Assembly (NCBI GenBank): GCA_938048185.1
Contig: CALIVT010000018.1
Span: 1-64,000 of the forward strand
Direction: 5' to 3'
Source: an uncultured Arenicella sp.
Lineage (GTDB): Bacteria > Pseudomonadota > Gammaproteobacteria > Arenicellales > Arenicellaceae
Length of the DNA stretch: 64,000 bases
Numbering within the stretch: the stretch's first letter is position 1; the number at the start of each line of letters is the position of its first letter. The translations under genes and the position numbers were made by a program. The notes below the pieces were generated by a model. That model ran no database searches. It worked only from the letters and a program-made list of their open reading frames with translations, and was not told the origin of the DNA. This document shows positions 24,101 through 32,830 of the stretch, one piece after another.

Positions 24101-24599
24101 CGCCAAAGCGCTTTATAAAACCATGGCCATCAAAGACGAGTACGAAGTGGGGCGCTTGTATACCGACGGCCGATTTGAAAAGCAACTTGAGCAAACATTT
24201 GAAGGCAAGCCGACGCTAAGTTTTCATCTCGCACCACCGATTTTATCGACCAAGAAAAACCCGCGTAAGATTACCTTTGGTGGCTATATGTTGTTTGGCT
24301 TTAAAGTATTAGCAAAATTAAAAGGCCTGCGTGGCACCGTGTTCGATGTTTTTGCTTATAGCGCGGAGCGTAAGATGGAAGTCGCGCTTATCGATGAGTT
24401 GAACCAAACCATTGATGAATTACTAGAACGTCTGAGTAGGGCCAACCGAGAGTATGCGGTTCGCGCAGTTGAATTGATTTTAGGCGTGCGCGGCTACGGG
24501 CATGTAAAGGAGAAGAACTACCAGCAATACAAAGTACTTCTTAAACAGCAGCTGCGCAGTTACCGAGCAGCCTTGAGCCTAGGAGATAAACAGCCTTGA
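21135..24599 (+). CDS. Indolepyruvate ferredoxin oxidoreductase, fused alpha and beta parts
   Basis: A protein of 1154 residues from the ATG at 21135, chosen because GAGGAG precedes it; a frame from 21054 would add 27 unlikely residues. It decarboxylates aryl- or branched-chain 2-oxoacids to acyl-CoA with reduction of ferredoxin. The N-terminal half binds thiamine diphosphate (VSGYRGSPLGGVDQ; GVLAVVGDDHGCKSS) and has the iron-sulfur motif CSGCPHN near residue 443. A second cluster is CEGCGDCSLKSNC near 640. The gamma-like domain with VTGVGGTGVLTVTAVL follows. The last ten codons form the first unit of a 23-bp repeat. Next to an Lrp regulator and leucine dehydrogenase, it fits amino-acid catabolism. 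Confidence 0.93.
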   Translation: MTAIHCADEILREVSLDDKYSLDSTRAYITGIEALVRLPILQHQRDQERGLKTAGFVSGYRGSPLGGVDQAMWRAQPYLEKHDIKFVPGVNEDLAATAVRGSQEVGLLPGAQFDGVFGLWYGKGPGLDRSIDAVRHANAAGTAKRGGVLAVVGDDHGCKSSTYPYQSEHLFMSLSMPVLAPANVQEVLDLGIFGWELSRYSGCWVGLKAITENMDSAISADIDPNRVKIRIPEGFEMPADGVNVRLPDTPLEQEERLNKYKIYAALAFARENELNKIIIDTPTPKLGIITSGKSYLDVMQAFDDLGIDQEQASAIGVRVYKVGMPWPLEPEKTHEFAKGLEEILVVEEKRSVMEDQLTGQLYNWPVDERPQVVGEYDEHGQELLTNLAELTPAMIARVIAKRLERFYSSEAVDERVAFINDKEQRLAEPREVSVRSATYCSGCPHNSSTKVPEGSVAGGGIGCHYMSTWSKIRPAHNFTHMGGEGVTWVGMSPFTKTKHIFQNLGDGTYFHSGILAIRQAVAAKINITYKILYNDAVAMTGGQKIDGSLTVPEMVMQLKGEGVARIAIVAENPEVHRGLGDSAVSVSHRSKLMDIQKSLREIEGCSVLIYDQVCATEKRRRRKRGTMEASLQKAFINDLVCEGCGDCSLKSNCLSVVPKETELGRKRKIEQAACNQDLSCIDGFCPSFVTVTGGTLRKPSVKVPSDSELPEPEQPSLEHPWNVLVTGVGGTGVLTVTAVLSMAAHLEYKGVATLNQTGLAQKFGPVVSHLRIAEYQDDIHAVRIPAGDADLVIGADLLVCASDDALAKMHSQRSYAVVNDTIVATAEFIDNPDVVFQVDAMKQSIENELGDGRAKFIAASDLSEALLGDPIATNLFLVGYAYQQGLLPVSASAIKKALELNGVRVDFNQQAFDWGRRAFLDLADVEQRAGIAQTRFDVLTDLDAIVQHRYDDLVLYQNKDYADRYQRTVSKVIDAEAKLGEQRVLSLAVAKALYKTMAIKDEYEVGRLYTDGRFEKQLEQTFEGKPTLSFHLAPPILSTKKNPRKITFGGYMLFGFKVLAKLKGLRGTVFDVFAYSAERKMEVALIDELNQTIDELLERLSRANREYAVRAVELILGVRGYGHVKEKNYQQYKVLLKQQLRSYRAALSLGDKQP

Positions 24600-24694
24600 G
24601 CCTAGAAGATAAACAGCCCTGAGCCTAGGAGATAAACAGCCTTGAGCCTGGGAGATAAACAGCCTTGAGCCTGGGAGATAAACAGCCCTGAGCC
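24568..24694 (+). repeat. 23-bp tandem repeat, about 5.5 copies, across the gene end
   Basis: Five full units begin at 24568, 24591, 24614, 24637 and 24660, each 23 bases, followed by a 12-base partial unit (24683-24694). Consensus CAGCCTTGAG + CCTAGGAGATAAA, with few substitutions. The first unit encodes the protein end, and the stop TGA lies in the second unit. There are no spacers, so it is not a CRISPR array. 23 is not a multiple of three, so the copies are read in different frames. Confidence 0.95.
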
Positions 24695-24810
24695 AATAGA
24701 GAGAAAGCCTTTAGGCTAGTAGAGAAATCGCTTTGAATTTAGGGAATTCAAACCGCTTTGGGGAATACAACGTAATAATAAAATTCGATCACCTTTAAAT
24801 ACGTATAATT

Positions 24811-25875
24811 ATGAACGCAAATCAATCACCGTCATTTGATAATCACGAACAAGTCGTTTTCTTAAATGACCAGAGCAGTGGACTGAATGCAATTATTGCT
24901 ATTCACAATACCAACTTAGGGCCCGCCGTTGGCGGGTGCCGCATGTATCCATATGCCAGTGAGGAACACGCTTTAGAAGACGTGTTGCGATTGAGTCGCG
25001 GCATGACCTATAAATCGGCTTTGGCTGGCTTGCCTATGGGTGGCGGTAAGGCCGTCATAATCGGTGACCCAAAGGTTGATAAAACGCCGCAGTTGTTACG
25101 TAAGATGGGTGAATTCATCGATACCTTAAACGGCCGCTATGTCAGTGCCGAAGATTCAGGCACGAGTGTCGCCGATTTGAAAATAATGGCAATCGAGACT
25201 GCGCACGTTCTAGGCATTAACGAGCAGCAAGAGTTCGGCGGCGACCCATCACCGTTAACCGCTTATGGTATTTATTGTGGTATCGAGGCGTCGGCAGCCC
25301 ATCGTTTGGGCGTCCAAAATTTAGAGGGTGCACATATTGCGATTCAAGGTGTGGGGGCCGTGGGGCAATATTTAACTAAGCTGCTTATTCAAGCCGGCGC
25401 ACGTGTTTCGGCGTGTGACATTAATCTGAGTAACCTTGAAAACGCGGAGAGACTCGGCGCTCAAATCGTTGATGTTGATAAAATTATTGCACTTGAGGCT
25501 GATGTGTTTGCCCCATGTGCGATGGGGGCAGCAATAAACGACGAGAGTATACTGAAGTTGAACATGCCCATTGTCGCGGGTGGTGCGAACAATCAATTGT
25601 CTAATGCCGAGCATGGTGAGAAGCTGCGGCAACGAGGCATACTTTATGCCCCTGACTTCGTTATAAACGCGGGCGGTATTATCGAAATTTGTCGTCAATT
25701 CCAAGACGCGCCGGCCTCTGAATGTAAGCGTAACATCGAAGGTATTCGAGATACTTTATCTGAAATTTTTGATATCAGTGATCAACGAGTATGCGCGACT
25801 AATACCGTCGCCGAGCGTTTGGCCGCTCAGCGTTTTATGATTGAGGCTAAACCGCTAATGAGCAATGCGGTCTGA
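24811..25875 (+). CDS. ldh: Leucine dehydrogenase (Glu/Leu/Phe/Val dehydrogenase family)
   Basis: A 354-residue NAD-dependent amino-acid dehydrogenase that deaminates leucine and other branched-chain amino acids. The substrate domain has GPAVGGCRMYPY and the two catalytic lysines K68 (RGMTYKSA) and K80 (GLPMGGGKAV). The Rossmann motif is IAIQGVGAVGQYL at about 176-188. Length (350-365) and the GCRMYPY start fit leucine dehydrogenase rather than glutamate dehydrogenase. It follows the 2-oxoacid ferredoxin oxidoreductase after the repeat array, which would accept the 2-oxoacid made here. Confidence 0.88.
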   Translation: MNANQSPSFDNHEQVVFLNDQSSGLNAIIAIHNTNLGPAVGGCRMYPYASEEHALEDVLRLSRGMTYKSALAGLPMGGGKAVIIGDPKVDKTPQLLRKMGEFIDTLNGRYVSAEDSGTSVADLKIMAIETAHVLGINEQQEFGGDPSPLTAYGIYCGIEASAAHRLGVQNLEGAHIAIQGVGAVGQYLTKLLIQAGARVSACDINLSNLENAERLGAQIVDVDKIIALEADVFAPCAMGAAINDESILKLNMPIVAGGANNQLSNAEHGEKLRQRGILYAPDFVINAGGIIEICRQFQDAPASECKRNIEGIRDTLSEIFDISDQRVCATNTVAERLAAQRFMIEAKPLMSNAV

Positions 25876-25996
25876 TTGCCACTTCGTTTATTACCTCAAC
25901 GCTTGCTTGCTTATTGAGTAAGCAGATATGATCAGGCTCGACTCGCTGTAAACCAAACACAACTATCCACGAACTTAATAACCACGAGACTTAACT

Positions 25997-27862
25997 ATGC
26001 GTTTTACTCTTATTCTTCTCTTATCTGCGACTTTGATCAGTGCGTGCGGGCATCACAATTCTGATACTGCACGTGACTCGAATGCGCCGGCTACCGCAAA
26101 AGCAACTCTGGGTACAGAAACCGAAAAATTGAATGCTTGGTTTGAAGAGCAATACGAAGTTGAACTAATGCAAAGCCCAATCTCCTTAACGTTTCAAGGT
26201 CGCAAGGAGCGCTATGCTGAGGTCGACGATTTGAGCGAAGCGACTGAGGCGAAAAACTTGGAGTGGAAGCGTAAGTCAGTGGAAAAAATGAAGGCTAAGT
26301 TCGACTATGACAAGCTCGACGATAACGCCAAGCTGTCTTACGATTTATGGGAATACCAATATACCATCGCGGCCGAGGGTGAGAAGTTTAAGCGCAGTGA
26401 GTACGTATTTGAACAAATGAATGGTACTCATTCATTCTTCCCCACTTTTTTGATGAATTTTCATAAGGTTGAAAGTGTTGAAGACATGCAGGCCTACGTG
26501 ACACGAATCTCTGGATTTGGCCGTGCGATGAACCAACTGATTGAGCGTGCGAAATTATCCGCGGCACAAGGGGTACGCCCTCCGCGCTTTGCCTACGAGA
26601 TTGTGATTAAGGAGACTGAAGAAATTATCACCGGTGCTGAATACGGTAATAGTGATGAAGACTCTACCTTGATGAAGGACGTCAAAGGTAAGCTTGCTGC
26701 ACTGACTGAGAGCGGCAAACTAGAAAAAACACAGTCGGATGCCTTGTTGGCAAAAGCGACGTCTGCTTTAGTTGATGACTTTGGCGCGGCCTACAAAAAT
26801 TTGATCGTGTTTTTAAACGACGATCTAAAGAACACCAGCGAAATGGCGAAAGGAGTCTCGAGTTTGCCAAACGGCGAAGCTTACTATTCGCACCTTCTTA
26901 AGGTGCAAACAACAACGGATATGAGCGCCGACGAAATACACGCCCTAGGTTTGAGTGAAGTAAAACGCTTGCGCTCAGAGATGGAGCAGTTAAAAACCAA
27001 AACCGGTTTTGAGGGCTCCTTGCCTGAGTTTTTTGGCTACATTCGAGACAGCAAAGACAATGAGAAATTCTACTTCACGAATACCGATGAGGGGCGTCAA
27101 GGCTATATTGATGATGCAACGAATGCGATTAACAATATCAAGGCACAGCTTCCAAACTATTTTGGTATTTTGCCGAAAGCGGAGTTGGTGGTAAAACGTG
27201 TAGAGTCCTTCCGCGAGCAAGATGGTGCGCCCCAGCACTATTATCCGGGTACTCCGGATGGATCCCGTCCGGGTATTTATTACGCACACCTCTCAGATAT
27301 GAAGGCAATGCCAAAGAACGAATTAGAAGTGATTGCATATCATGAAGGCTTGCCGGGCCATCATATGCAAATTTCAATTGCGCAAGAGTTAACAGGCGTG
27401 CCGACGTTCAGAACGCAAGCCGGGTTCACCGCTTACGCTGAAGGTTGGGCTTTGTACTCTGAAGCGCTGGCTAAAGAAATGCCGGGTACGTTTAGTGATA
27501 TACACTCTGATTTCGGTCGATTAGGCAGCGAAATCTGGCGCGCAATCCGCTTGGTGGTGGATACGGGTATGCACCACAAAGGTTGGAGTCAGCAGCAAGC
27601 AATCGATTATTTCTCTGCTAACTCGCCAGCCCCACTAACCACGATTGAAGCTGAAATTCGTCGTTACCTGGTTATTCCTGGTCAGGCCACAAGCTACAAA
27701 ATTGGTATGCTCGATATTCAACGCTTGCGCAAACTTTCGGAAGACCAACTTGGCGACAAGTTTGATATTAGAGGTTTTCACGACACGGTTCTAGATGGCG
27801 GAGCCCTGCCGATGAGCATGCTCGAGCGTAAAGTTAAAGCTTGGATCGCTAGTCAAATTTGA
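25997..27862 (+). CDS. DUF885 lipoprotein, metallopeptidase-like
   Basis: A 621-residue lipoprotein. Residues 1-17 are a signal peptide with lipobox LISAC (Cys17). The rest is a helical DUF885 protein. The motif EVIAYHEGLPGHHMQ near residue 450 holds an HExxxHH-like set of histidines, as in M3/M32-like zinc peptidases, and EGWALYSEALAKEM near 490 supplies a conserved glutamate. The activity has not been established for the family, but a periplasmic zinc peptidase is the usual inference. A small cupin-like gene starts 14 bases downstream. Confidence 0.88.
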   Translation: MRFTLILLLSATLISACGHHNSDTARDSNAPATAKATLGTETEKLNAWFEEQYEVELMQSPISLTFQGRKERYAEVDDLSEATEAKNLEWKRKSVEKMKAKFDYDKLDDNAKLSYDLWEYQYTIAAEGEKFKRSEYVFEQMNGTHSFFPTFLMNFHKVESVEDMQAYVTRISGFGRAMNQLIERAKLSAAQGVRPPRFAYEIVIKETEEIITGAEYGNSDEDSTLMKDVKGKLAALTESGKLEKTQSDALLAKATSALVDDFGAAYKNLIVFLNDDLKNTSEMAKGVSSLPNGEAYYSHLLKVQTTTDMSADEIHALGLSEVKRLRSEMEQLKTKTGFEGSLPEFFGYIRDSKDNEKFYFTNTDEGRQGYIDDATNAINNIKAQLPNYFGILPKAELVVKRVESFREQDGAPQHYYPGTPDGSRPGIYYAHLSDMKAMPKNELEVIAYHEGLPGHHMQISIAQELTGVPTFRTQAGFTAYAEGWALYSEALAKEMPGTFSDIHSDFGRLGSEIWRAIRLVVDTGMHHKGWSQQQAIDYFSANSPAPLTTIEAEIRRYLVIPGQATSYKIGMLDIQRLRKLSEDQLGDKFDIRGFHDTVLDGGALPMSMLERKVKAWIASQI

Positions 27863-27876
27863 GCTAATCACCGGTC

Positions 27877-28290
27877 ATGATTAATTTGAAATGGCGTAAG
27901 CCGGACGAAATTATTGGTGATGCCTACATGCGCAGATGGCATTTGCGGCGCAAACACGGCCGTCATAATTTGTATTTACATCGCTATGACGGCAGTGACG
28001 ATGATCGTGCTTTGCACGATCATCCGTGGCGCAGCATTGGTATCGTTATTTGGGGGCATGTGCGCGAAGTTACCGAGCAGGGCGAGCGACGTCTATGGCC
28101 TTTGATACCTAAATATCGTAACGCGACATACGCGCACCGGCTGCGCTTAAATAGCGAGTTCGCGTACACCCTTTTCTTTACCTTTCCTAAGGAACGCGAA
28201 TGGGGTTTTCTATGTCCAAAGGGTTGGGTTCATTGGAAAGAGTTTACCGATGTGACGGGGCAAAAGAAGGGGGTCGGCTGCCCTGAGTAA
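27877..28290 (+). CDS. Small cupin-like protein of unknown function
   Basis: A 137-residue protein. YLHRYDGSDDDRALHDHPWR near residues 33-52 and the later REWGFLCPKGWVHWKEF form a pattern I know from short cupin-like proteins in phages and bacteria; HDHPW could bind a metal. The rest is strand-rich (IGIVIWGHVREVTEQ, FAYTLFFTF). Function unknown. It sits 14 bases after the DUF885 gene, so the two are probably co-transcribed. Confidence 0.7.
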   Translation: MINLKWRKPDEIIGDAYMRRWHLRRKHGRHNLYLHRYDGSDDDRALHDHPWRSIGIVIWGHVREVTEQGERRLWPLIPKYRNATYAHRLRLNSEFAYTLFFTFPKEREWGFLCPKGWVHWKEFTDVTGQKKGVGCPE

Positions 28291-28462
28291 TCACATACGT
28301 TGCTAAAGGAAGAAGTTAAGGAGCTAACTTATATTTTCTTCGCTTTTTGGACTTTATGGTTCGCTTGCGCTGGTTCTTATTAGATTAAAGAACACGGTCG
28401 CTATTCTATGAGTAAGCGCACTAAATAAACAGAGCTGCATAGTTTGGGTTCATAGTTTGGGG

Positions 28463-28510
28463 CGGTAGCGCTACTACCGTGTGTTGTAGCAATCAATGAT
28501 TGCTACAACA
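28463..28510. terminator. Two hairpins after mgtE
   Basis: TGTTGTAGCAATCA (28482-28495) and TGATTGCTACAACA (28497-28510) are perfect 14-base inverted arms, including the mgtE stop codon (28503-28505). A second hairpin, CGGTAG (28463-28468) with CTACCG (28474-28479), follows on the minus strand. Neither has a T-run, so termination is likely but not proven. The gap 28291-28502 also has AAGTTA (28313-28318) paired with TAACTT (28325-28330) and then TTTTCTTCGCTTTTT, a candidate terminator for the plus-strand gene. Confidence 0.45.
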
Positions 28511-29879
28511 ATAGCAGTGTTGCTAAACCCAAAACTGAGAAGTAACCTACAACATCCGTTACGGTTGTCAGTGCCACACCGCCCGCCAAAGCCGGGTCGA
28601 TGTTCATCTTATCTAAGAAAATTGGAATGCATACCCCGGCAATTGCACCCATCACCAAGTTCGCAATCATGGCGGCAGCAATAACCAAGCCTAAGTTCAA
28701 ATTTTGATACCAAAGCGCCGCAATTACGGCGATCACAACAGCCCAAATAATTCCGTTTAATACGCCCACCATCGTCTCTTTTTTGAGCACGGTCATCATA
28801 TTGCCGCGTGAGATGGTTCCTAGACTCATACCTCGAATCACAACCGTGAGTGTTTGTGTTCCGGCGTTGCCGCCCATGCTGGCAACAATTGGCATTAGTA
28901 CAGCAAGCGCAACCAGCTGTTGTATCGAACCTTCAAATTGGCCAATTACCCATGAGCCCAGTAGCGCGGTTACCAGATTCACCGCAAGCCAAACCGTTCG
29001 ATTGCGTGACGTTTTAGCGACGGGTGCAAAGATGTCTTCTTCTTCTTTTAAACCCGCGGCGGCCATAATGTCGTGCTCAGCCTGTTCGCGAATTACATCC
29101 ACCACATCGTCGATCGTAATGCGACCTAATAAGACTTGGTTCTCATCAACCACGGGGGCCGATATTAAGTCGTAGTCGGCGAATGCTTTAGCGACTTCTT
29201 CCTCATCGTCTAGACACTGAAAAATTACTGGTGCCTCGATAATATGTTGACTAGCGGGGTTGCCACCGGCCTGTGTGATAAGGCTGGTGATCGGTAAGAT
29301 CCCGGTAAGTTTGTTTTGCCGGTCGACTAAATAGATAGCGTCAGTGTGATCGGGTAAATCGGACCTAAGGCGGAGGTAATGCAGTACCACGTCGAGCGAA
29401 ATATTGTCGCGCACTGTGACCGTGTCAAGGTTCATTAACCCACCCGCACTGTCTTCTGGGTACGACAGAACCTCACCCAGGTTGGCACGCGTCTGAGTAT
29501 CGACCTCAAACAGTACATCAGCCAATAGGGTCTCAGGTAAATCAGGTATTAAGTCAGCCAGTTCATCGATATCAAGAACTTTAATGGCGTTAACCAGTTC
29601 TTTGTTATCAAGCTCTTCTGCTAAATCACGGAAAACGCCTTCGTTTAATTCCGCGAGCACTTCACCTTTTTCGTCTTCTGGTATGTGTTCCCACGCCGCG
29701 GGACGATTAGCCGGCGTGAGTTGCTCAAGGGCATCCGCGATATCGGCTGGATGTGCCTCGGCAAATAAATCGGCAACCGCAGCAGTGTTGCCTGCGTTAA
29801 GCAGTTCAACGATGTTGGTGATTTGTGGGGTAGCGTGTTGCACGTTTATGAAAGCATTTAAGCTCGGGAACCTATTCAA
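28503..29879 (-). CDS. mgtE: Magnesium transporter MgtE
   Basis: A 458-residue magnesium channel. It has the cytoplasmic N domain (HPADIADALEQLTPANRPAA, FRDLAEELDNKELVNAIKVL), two CBS domains from about residue 140 (EDSAGGLMNLDTVTV; LLGRITIDDVVDVIREQAEH), and five membrane helices from about 315, including AVLMPIVASMGGNAGTQTL, the conserved pore region. Start: TTG at 29879; a GTG at 29843 is an alternative. It is the last gene of the long minus-strand cluster, 51 bases after the PTS enzyme I gene. Confidence 0.95.
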   Translation of the reverse strand: MNRFPSLNAFINVQHATPQITNIVELLNAGNTAAVADLFAEAHPADIADALEQLTPANRPAAWEHIPEDEKGEVLAELNEGVFRDLAEELDNKELVNAIKVLDIDELADLIPDLPETLLADVLFEVDTQTRANLGEVLSYPEDSAGGLMNLDTVTVRDNISLDVVLHYLRLRSDLPDHTDAIYLVDRQNKLTGILPITSLITQAGGNPASQHIIEAPVIFQCLDDEEEVAKAFADYDLISAPVVDENQVLLGRITIDDVVDVIREQAEHDIMAAAGLKEEEDIFAPVAKTSRNRTVWLAVNLVTALLGSWVIGQFEGSIQQLVALAVLMPIVASMGGNAGTQTLTVVIRGMSLGTISRGNMMTVLKKETMVGVLNGIIWAVVIAVIAALWYQNLNLGLVIAAAMIANLVMGAIAGVCIPIFLDKMNIDPALAGGVALTTVTDVVGYFSVLGLATLLLL

Positions 29880-29930
29880 CGTTAGATAGGCACTTATTAT
29901 AGCGAGCTAACTGGCGCTCTGTGATGAAAA

Positions 29931-31664
29931 TTACAGTCGGTTGAGAGCGTTGAGCCTGTCGCGTGCTTGAATGGGGTTGTCGGAACTCAGTATCTTGCCC
30001 ACTAGGTACCGCAACTTGGTGGTATCAGCGTTGAGAATTCGGCCTTTAACGTCGAGTAAATACGTGGCGTCCATACTAAAATTTTTAAGCCCCAAGCCAA
30101 GCAGTAAGCGGGTATAGTTGACATTACCCGCCATCTCGCCGCAAAGAGACACCGGTATATTGGCTTTTTCTCCGGCCCGAATGACAAGGCTGATCAGTCG
30201 TAGAACGGCCGGGTGCAATGGGTCATATAAATAATTGACCGCGTCGTCAACGCGATCAATTGCCAGGGTATATTGAATCAAGTCATTAGTGCCAATCGAC
30301 AAGAAGTCTAACTTCTGGGCAAACACTTCGGCCATAATCGCTGCCGCGGGTACCTCGATCATGCCTCCGACTTTGATGCGAGGGTCGAAGGCAACACCTT
30401 CGGATTTAAGCTCGGCTTTGGTTTGCTTGATAATTGCCAAGACTTGGTTTATTTCATCGAAACTACTGACCATGGGTATCATGATCGAAACTTTACCAAA
30501 GGCTGAAGCCCTTAAAATAGCACGCAACTGAGGTTTGAAAATTTCTATATGACTCAAGCACAAACGCACTGCGCGCAAGCCAAGAGGTGACGAGCTGGAT
30601 TGTTTGTTTGGGTAATTGAAGTCGAGCTGTTTATCGCCACCAATATCGAGTGTGCGAATGGCTACTATGTCGCCGACGCCGCTGGCAATGCGTTTGTATT
30701 CGCGCAGTTGCTCGGCCTCGGTTGGTGCTTGTTCGCGGCCCATAAATAAATATTCGGTTCTATATAGACCGACACCCGCGGCATTAACCTGTTTGAGGCC
30801 TTTGATGTCTTTCGCCGTTTCGATATTCGCCATCAGCTTGACTCTTTGGCCGTCAACGGTGCGGCTAGGCTTCTTAGTGAGTGTGTTCAGTTCACGCTCG
30901 CGTGCGCGAATTTTAGTCTGACGGGCTTTGTATTCTTTGAGAACCCCAATACTCGGATTGATGATGATAATGCCGCGCATACCATCAACGATCAGCACGT
31001 CGTCATCACTAATAATTTTACTGCTGCCGTGCAAGCCCACGACAGCGGGCATTTTTAGACTGCGCGCGATAATGGCTGTGTGCGAAATTTGACTCCCTAA
31101 ATCGGTAACGAACGACGCCACTTTTCGATCCTTAATGAATACAGTCTCTGCCGGAGACAGGTCCTTAGCGACAATAATTTTGCCGCTTAGGTTTTCGTTA
31201 TTAAACTCGTCTAAACTGTGCGAAACGATTCCCAGTAAGTGACGTAATACTCGATTGGTAACGTGTTGTACGTCGCCTTTCTTTGCGCGTAAATACGTAT
31301 CTTCCATTTGTTCAAAGACACGTATCAAATTGTCAGCTTGCGTTTGCAAGGCATGCTCGGCGTTGACCAACTCTGAGCGGATGATCTTAATGGCTTCACC
31401 GGTAATCATCGGGTCGCGCAACATCATCATATGTGCGTTAATAAAGGCTGCGCTCTCTTTCGGAGCATCCTTTGGCAAGCTCTTAAGCAACGCCTTATAA
31501 CTTTGTTCGGTCTCGTTTATCGCCGCCTTAAAACGCTTTACTTCACCGGCAATCTGCTGCTTGTTGAGCGTAAACTGTGGCGTCTCAATATCACTGTTTT
31601 TGAGGACATAGGCTGGCCCGATGGCGATGCCACGACCAATACCAGAGCCAAAGAGACTTAACAT
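29931..31664 (-). CDS. ptsI: PTS enzyme I (phosphoenolpyruvate-protein phosphotransferase)
   Basis: A 577-residue enzyme I that takes phosphate from phosphoenolpyruvate and passes it to HPr. The phosphorylated histidine is H195 in GSQISHTAIIARS, the PEP-binding part includes GVGLYRTEYLFMGR, and the C-terminal cysteine motif is SLCGEMAG. There is no N-terminal GAF domain, so by length it is EI rather than EI-Ntr, but its place after ptsN, rapZ and HPr makes it the enzyme I of the nitrogen-type PTS. No sugar permease is near. Starts 5 bases after the HPr stop. Confidence 0.95.
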   Translation of the reverse strand: MLSLFGSGIGRGIAIGPAYVLKNSDIETPQFTLNKQQIAGEVKRFKAAINETEQSYKALLKSLPKDAPKESAAFINAHMMMLRDPMITGEAIKIIRSELVNAEHALQTQADNLIRVFEQMEDTYLRAKKGDVQHVTNRVLRHLLGIVSHSLDEFNNENLSGKIIVAKDLSPAETVFIKDRKVASFVTDLGSQISHTAIIARSLKMPAVVGLHGSSKIISDDDVLIVDGMRGIIIINPSIGVLKEYKARQTKIRARERELNTLTKKPSRTVDGQRVKLMANIETAKDIKGLKQVNAAGVGLYRTEYLFMGREQAPTEAEQLREYKRIASGVGDIVAIRTLDIGGDKQLDFNYPNKQSSSSPLGLRAVRLCLSHIEIFKPQLRAILRASAFGKVSIMIPMVSSFDEINQVLAIIKQTKAELKSEGVAFDPRIKVGGMIEVPAAAIMAEVFAQKLDFLSIGTNDLIQYTLAIDRVDDAVNYLYDPLHPAVLRLISLVIRAGEKANIPVSLCGEMAGNVNYTRLLLGLGLKNFSMDATYLLDVKGRILNADTTKLRYLVGKILSSDNPIQARDRLNALNRL

Positions 31665-31669
31665 TGCGC

Positions 31670-31939
31670 TTACTCTTGCTCGTCGAAGTAGTTATTTATT
31701 AAGGTGGTGATGGCGTTCATCGCTTCTTGTTCATCATCGCCATCGGTGCGTATTAGCATTTTGCTGCCCTTCGAAGCTGCCAGCATCATTACCGACATAA
31801 TGCTCTTAGCGTCGGCTTTTTGCTCTCCAAATTCTAATTCGATACGGCTCGAGAATTGCGCGGCTGTATTCACCAACTTGGCGGAAGCACGAGCATGCAA
31901 GCCAAGCTTATTAATTATTTCGATAGGTTGTTCTTGCAT
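31670..31939 (-). CDS. ptsO: HPr-family phosphocarrier (NPr)
   Basis: An 89-residue phosphocarrier. The phosphorylated histidine is H15 in KLGLHARASAKLV, and DAKSIMSVMMLAA is the second signature. It receives phosphate from enzyme I and gives it to PtsN. It lies between rapZ and ptsI, as in many gammaproteobacteria. Complete length for the family (85-90). Confidence 0.95.
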   Translation of the reverse strand: MQEQPIEIINKLGLHARASAKLVNTAAQFSSRIELEFGEQKADAKSIMSVMMLAASKGSKMLIRTDGDDEQEAMNAITTLINNYFDEQE

Positions 31940-31956
31940 AGTGGCTAAGGGGGCAG

Positions 31957-32823
31957 TTAAAGGCTGAGTTCACGATGGCGAACGAGTGTTTGAATATCGC
32001 TGTGACTGGCGAAATGGGCCTGTAATAAGTTAGTCAGATACACTGACCGATGTTGGCCGCCAGTACAACCGATCCCAACGGTTAGGTAGTTGCGATTGTC
32101 GTTGATGAAATGCGGCAACCAATGTTCTACGAAGTCGCGAACCTGCTGGTACATGTCTTGGCACAAAGCCTGTTGCTCTAAGAAGTCTTGCACTGGCTTA
32201 TCGAGCCCGGTCAACGGTTTAAGCTCGGCATGCCAATGTGGGTTCGGTAAGCAACGCACGTCGAACATGAAGTCGACATCGTTAGGGTTGCCGTGCTTAA
32301 AACCGAATGACTGAAATAATAACGTTAATGAATGCTTGCTGCCGTGCTCACTATCGTCGCGAATAATAGTGCGCAATTCATGCGGCGTCGTGTTCGCGGT
32401 ATTAATTTTGCGATCGGCTATGTCTGATAAGTGTTGCAGTAGGTCGCGTTCTTTGTGAATGGCTTCAAGCAGTGATGTGTCAGCGTCAGACAGCGGGTGT
32501 TTGCGTCGAGTTTCGCTATAGCGTTTGAGTAAGGTTTGATCGTCGGCGTCTAGAAAAATGACGCGCGTTTCAACGCTAAACGACGTTAGGCTGTTGATGC
32601 TGCTCTCTAAGTCACCAATAAAATCTTGGTTACGCGAGTCGATACTGACAGCGCAATTGTGTTCAGCGGTCTTATTGCCGAGCACGCGCGCCGCCATTTC
32701 CGGCACTAATGACGCCGGTAAATTGTCAATACAGTAAAAGCCAAGGTCTTCGAGCACCTGTAATGCAATGGTTTTACCCGACCCGGAGGTGCCGCTGATA
32801 ATGAAAAATTTAGGTGCGCTCAT
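31957..32823 (-). CDS. rapZ: RNase adapter protein RapZ
   Basis: A 288-residue protein that in E. coli brings small RNA GlmZ to RNase E and so controls glucosamine-6-phosphate synthase. Walker A is GTSGSGKT at residues 11-18. DVRCLPNPHW near 200 and IGCTGGQHRSVYL near 254-266 are the family signatures in the C-terminal phosphofructokinase-like domain. Between ptsN and HPr genes, with gaps of 7 and 17 bases. Confidence 0.96.
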   Translation of the reverse strand: MSAPKFFIISGTSGSGKTIALQVLEDLGFYCIDNLPASLVPEMAARVLGNKTAEHNCAVSIDSRNQDFIGDLESSINSLTSFSVETRVIFLDADDQTLLKRYSETRRKHPLSDADTSLLEAIHKERDLLQHLSDIADRKINTANTTPHELRTIIRDDSEHGSKHSLTLLFQSFGFKHGNPNDVDFMFDVRCLPNPHWHAELKPLTGLDKPVQDFLEQQALCQDMYQQVRDFVEHWLPHFINDNRNYLTVGIGCTGGQHRSVYLTNLLQAHFASHSDIQTLVRHRELSL

Positions 32824-32830
32824 AACCAGA

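Noticed and set aside
24568-24694. Possible CRISPR array
   Set aside because: The 23-bp units are directly adjacent without spacers, and no cas genes are present.
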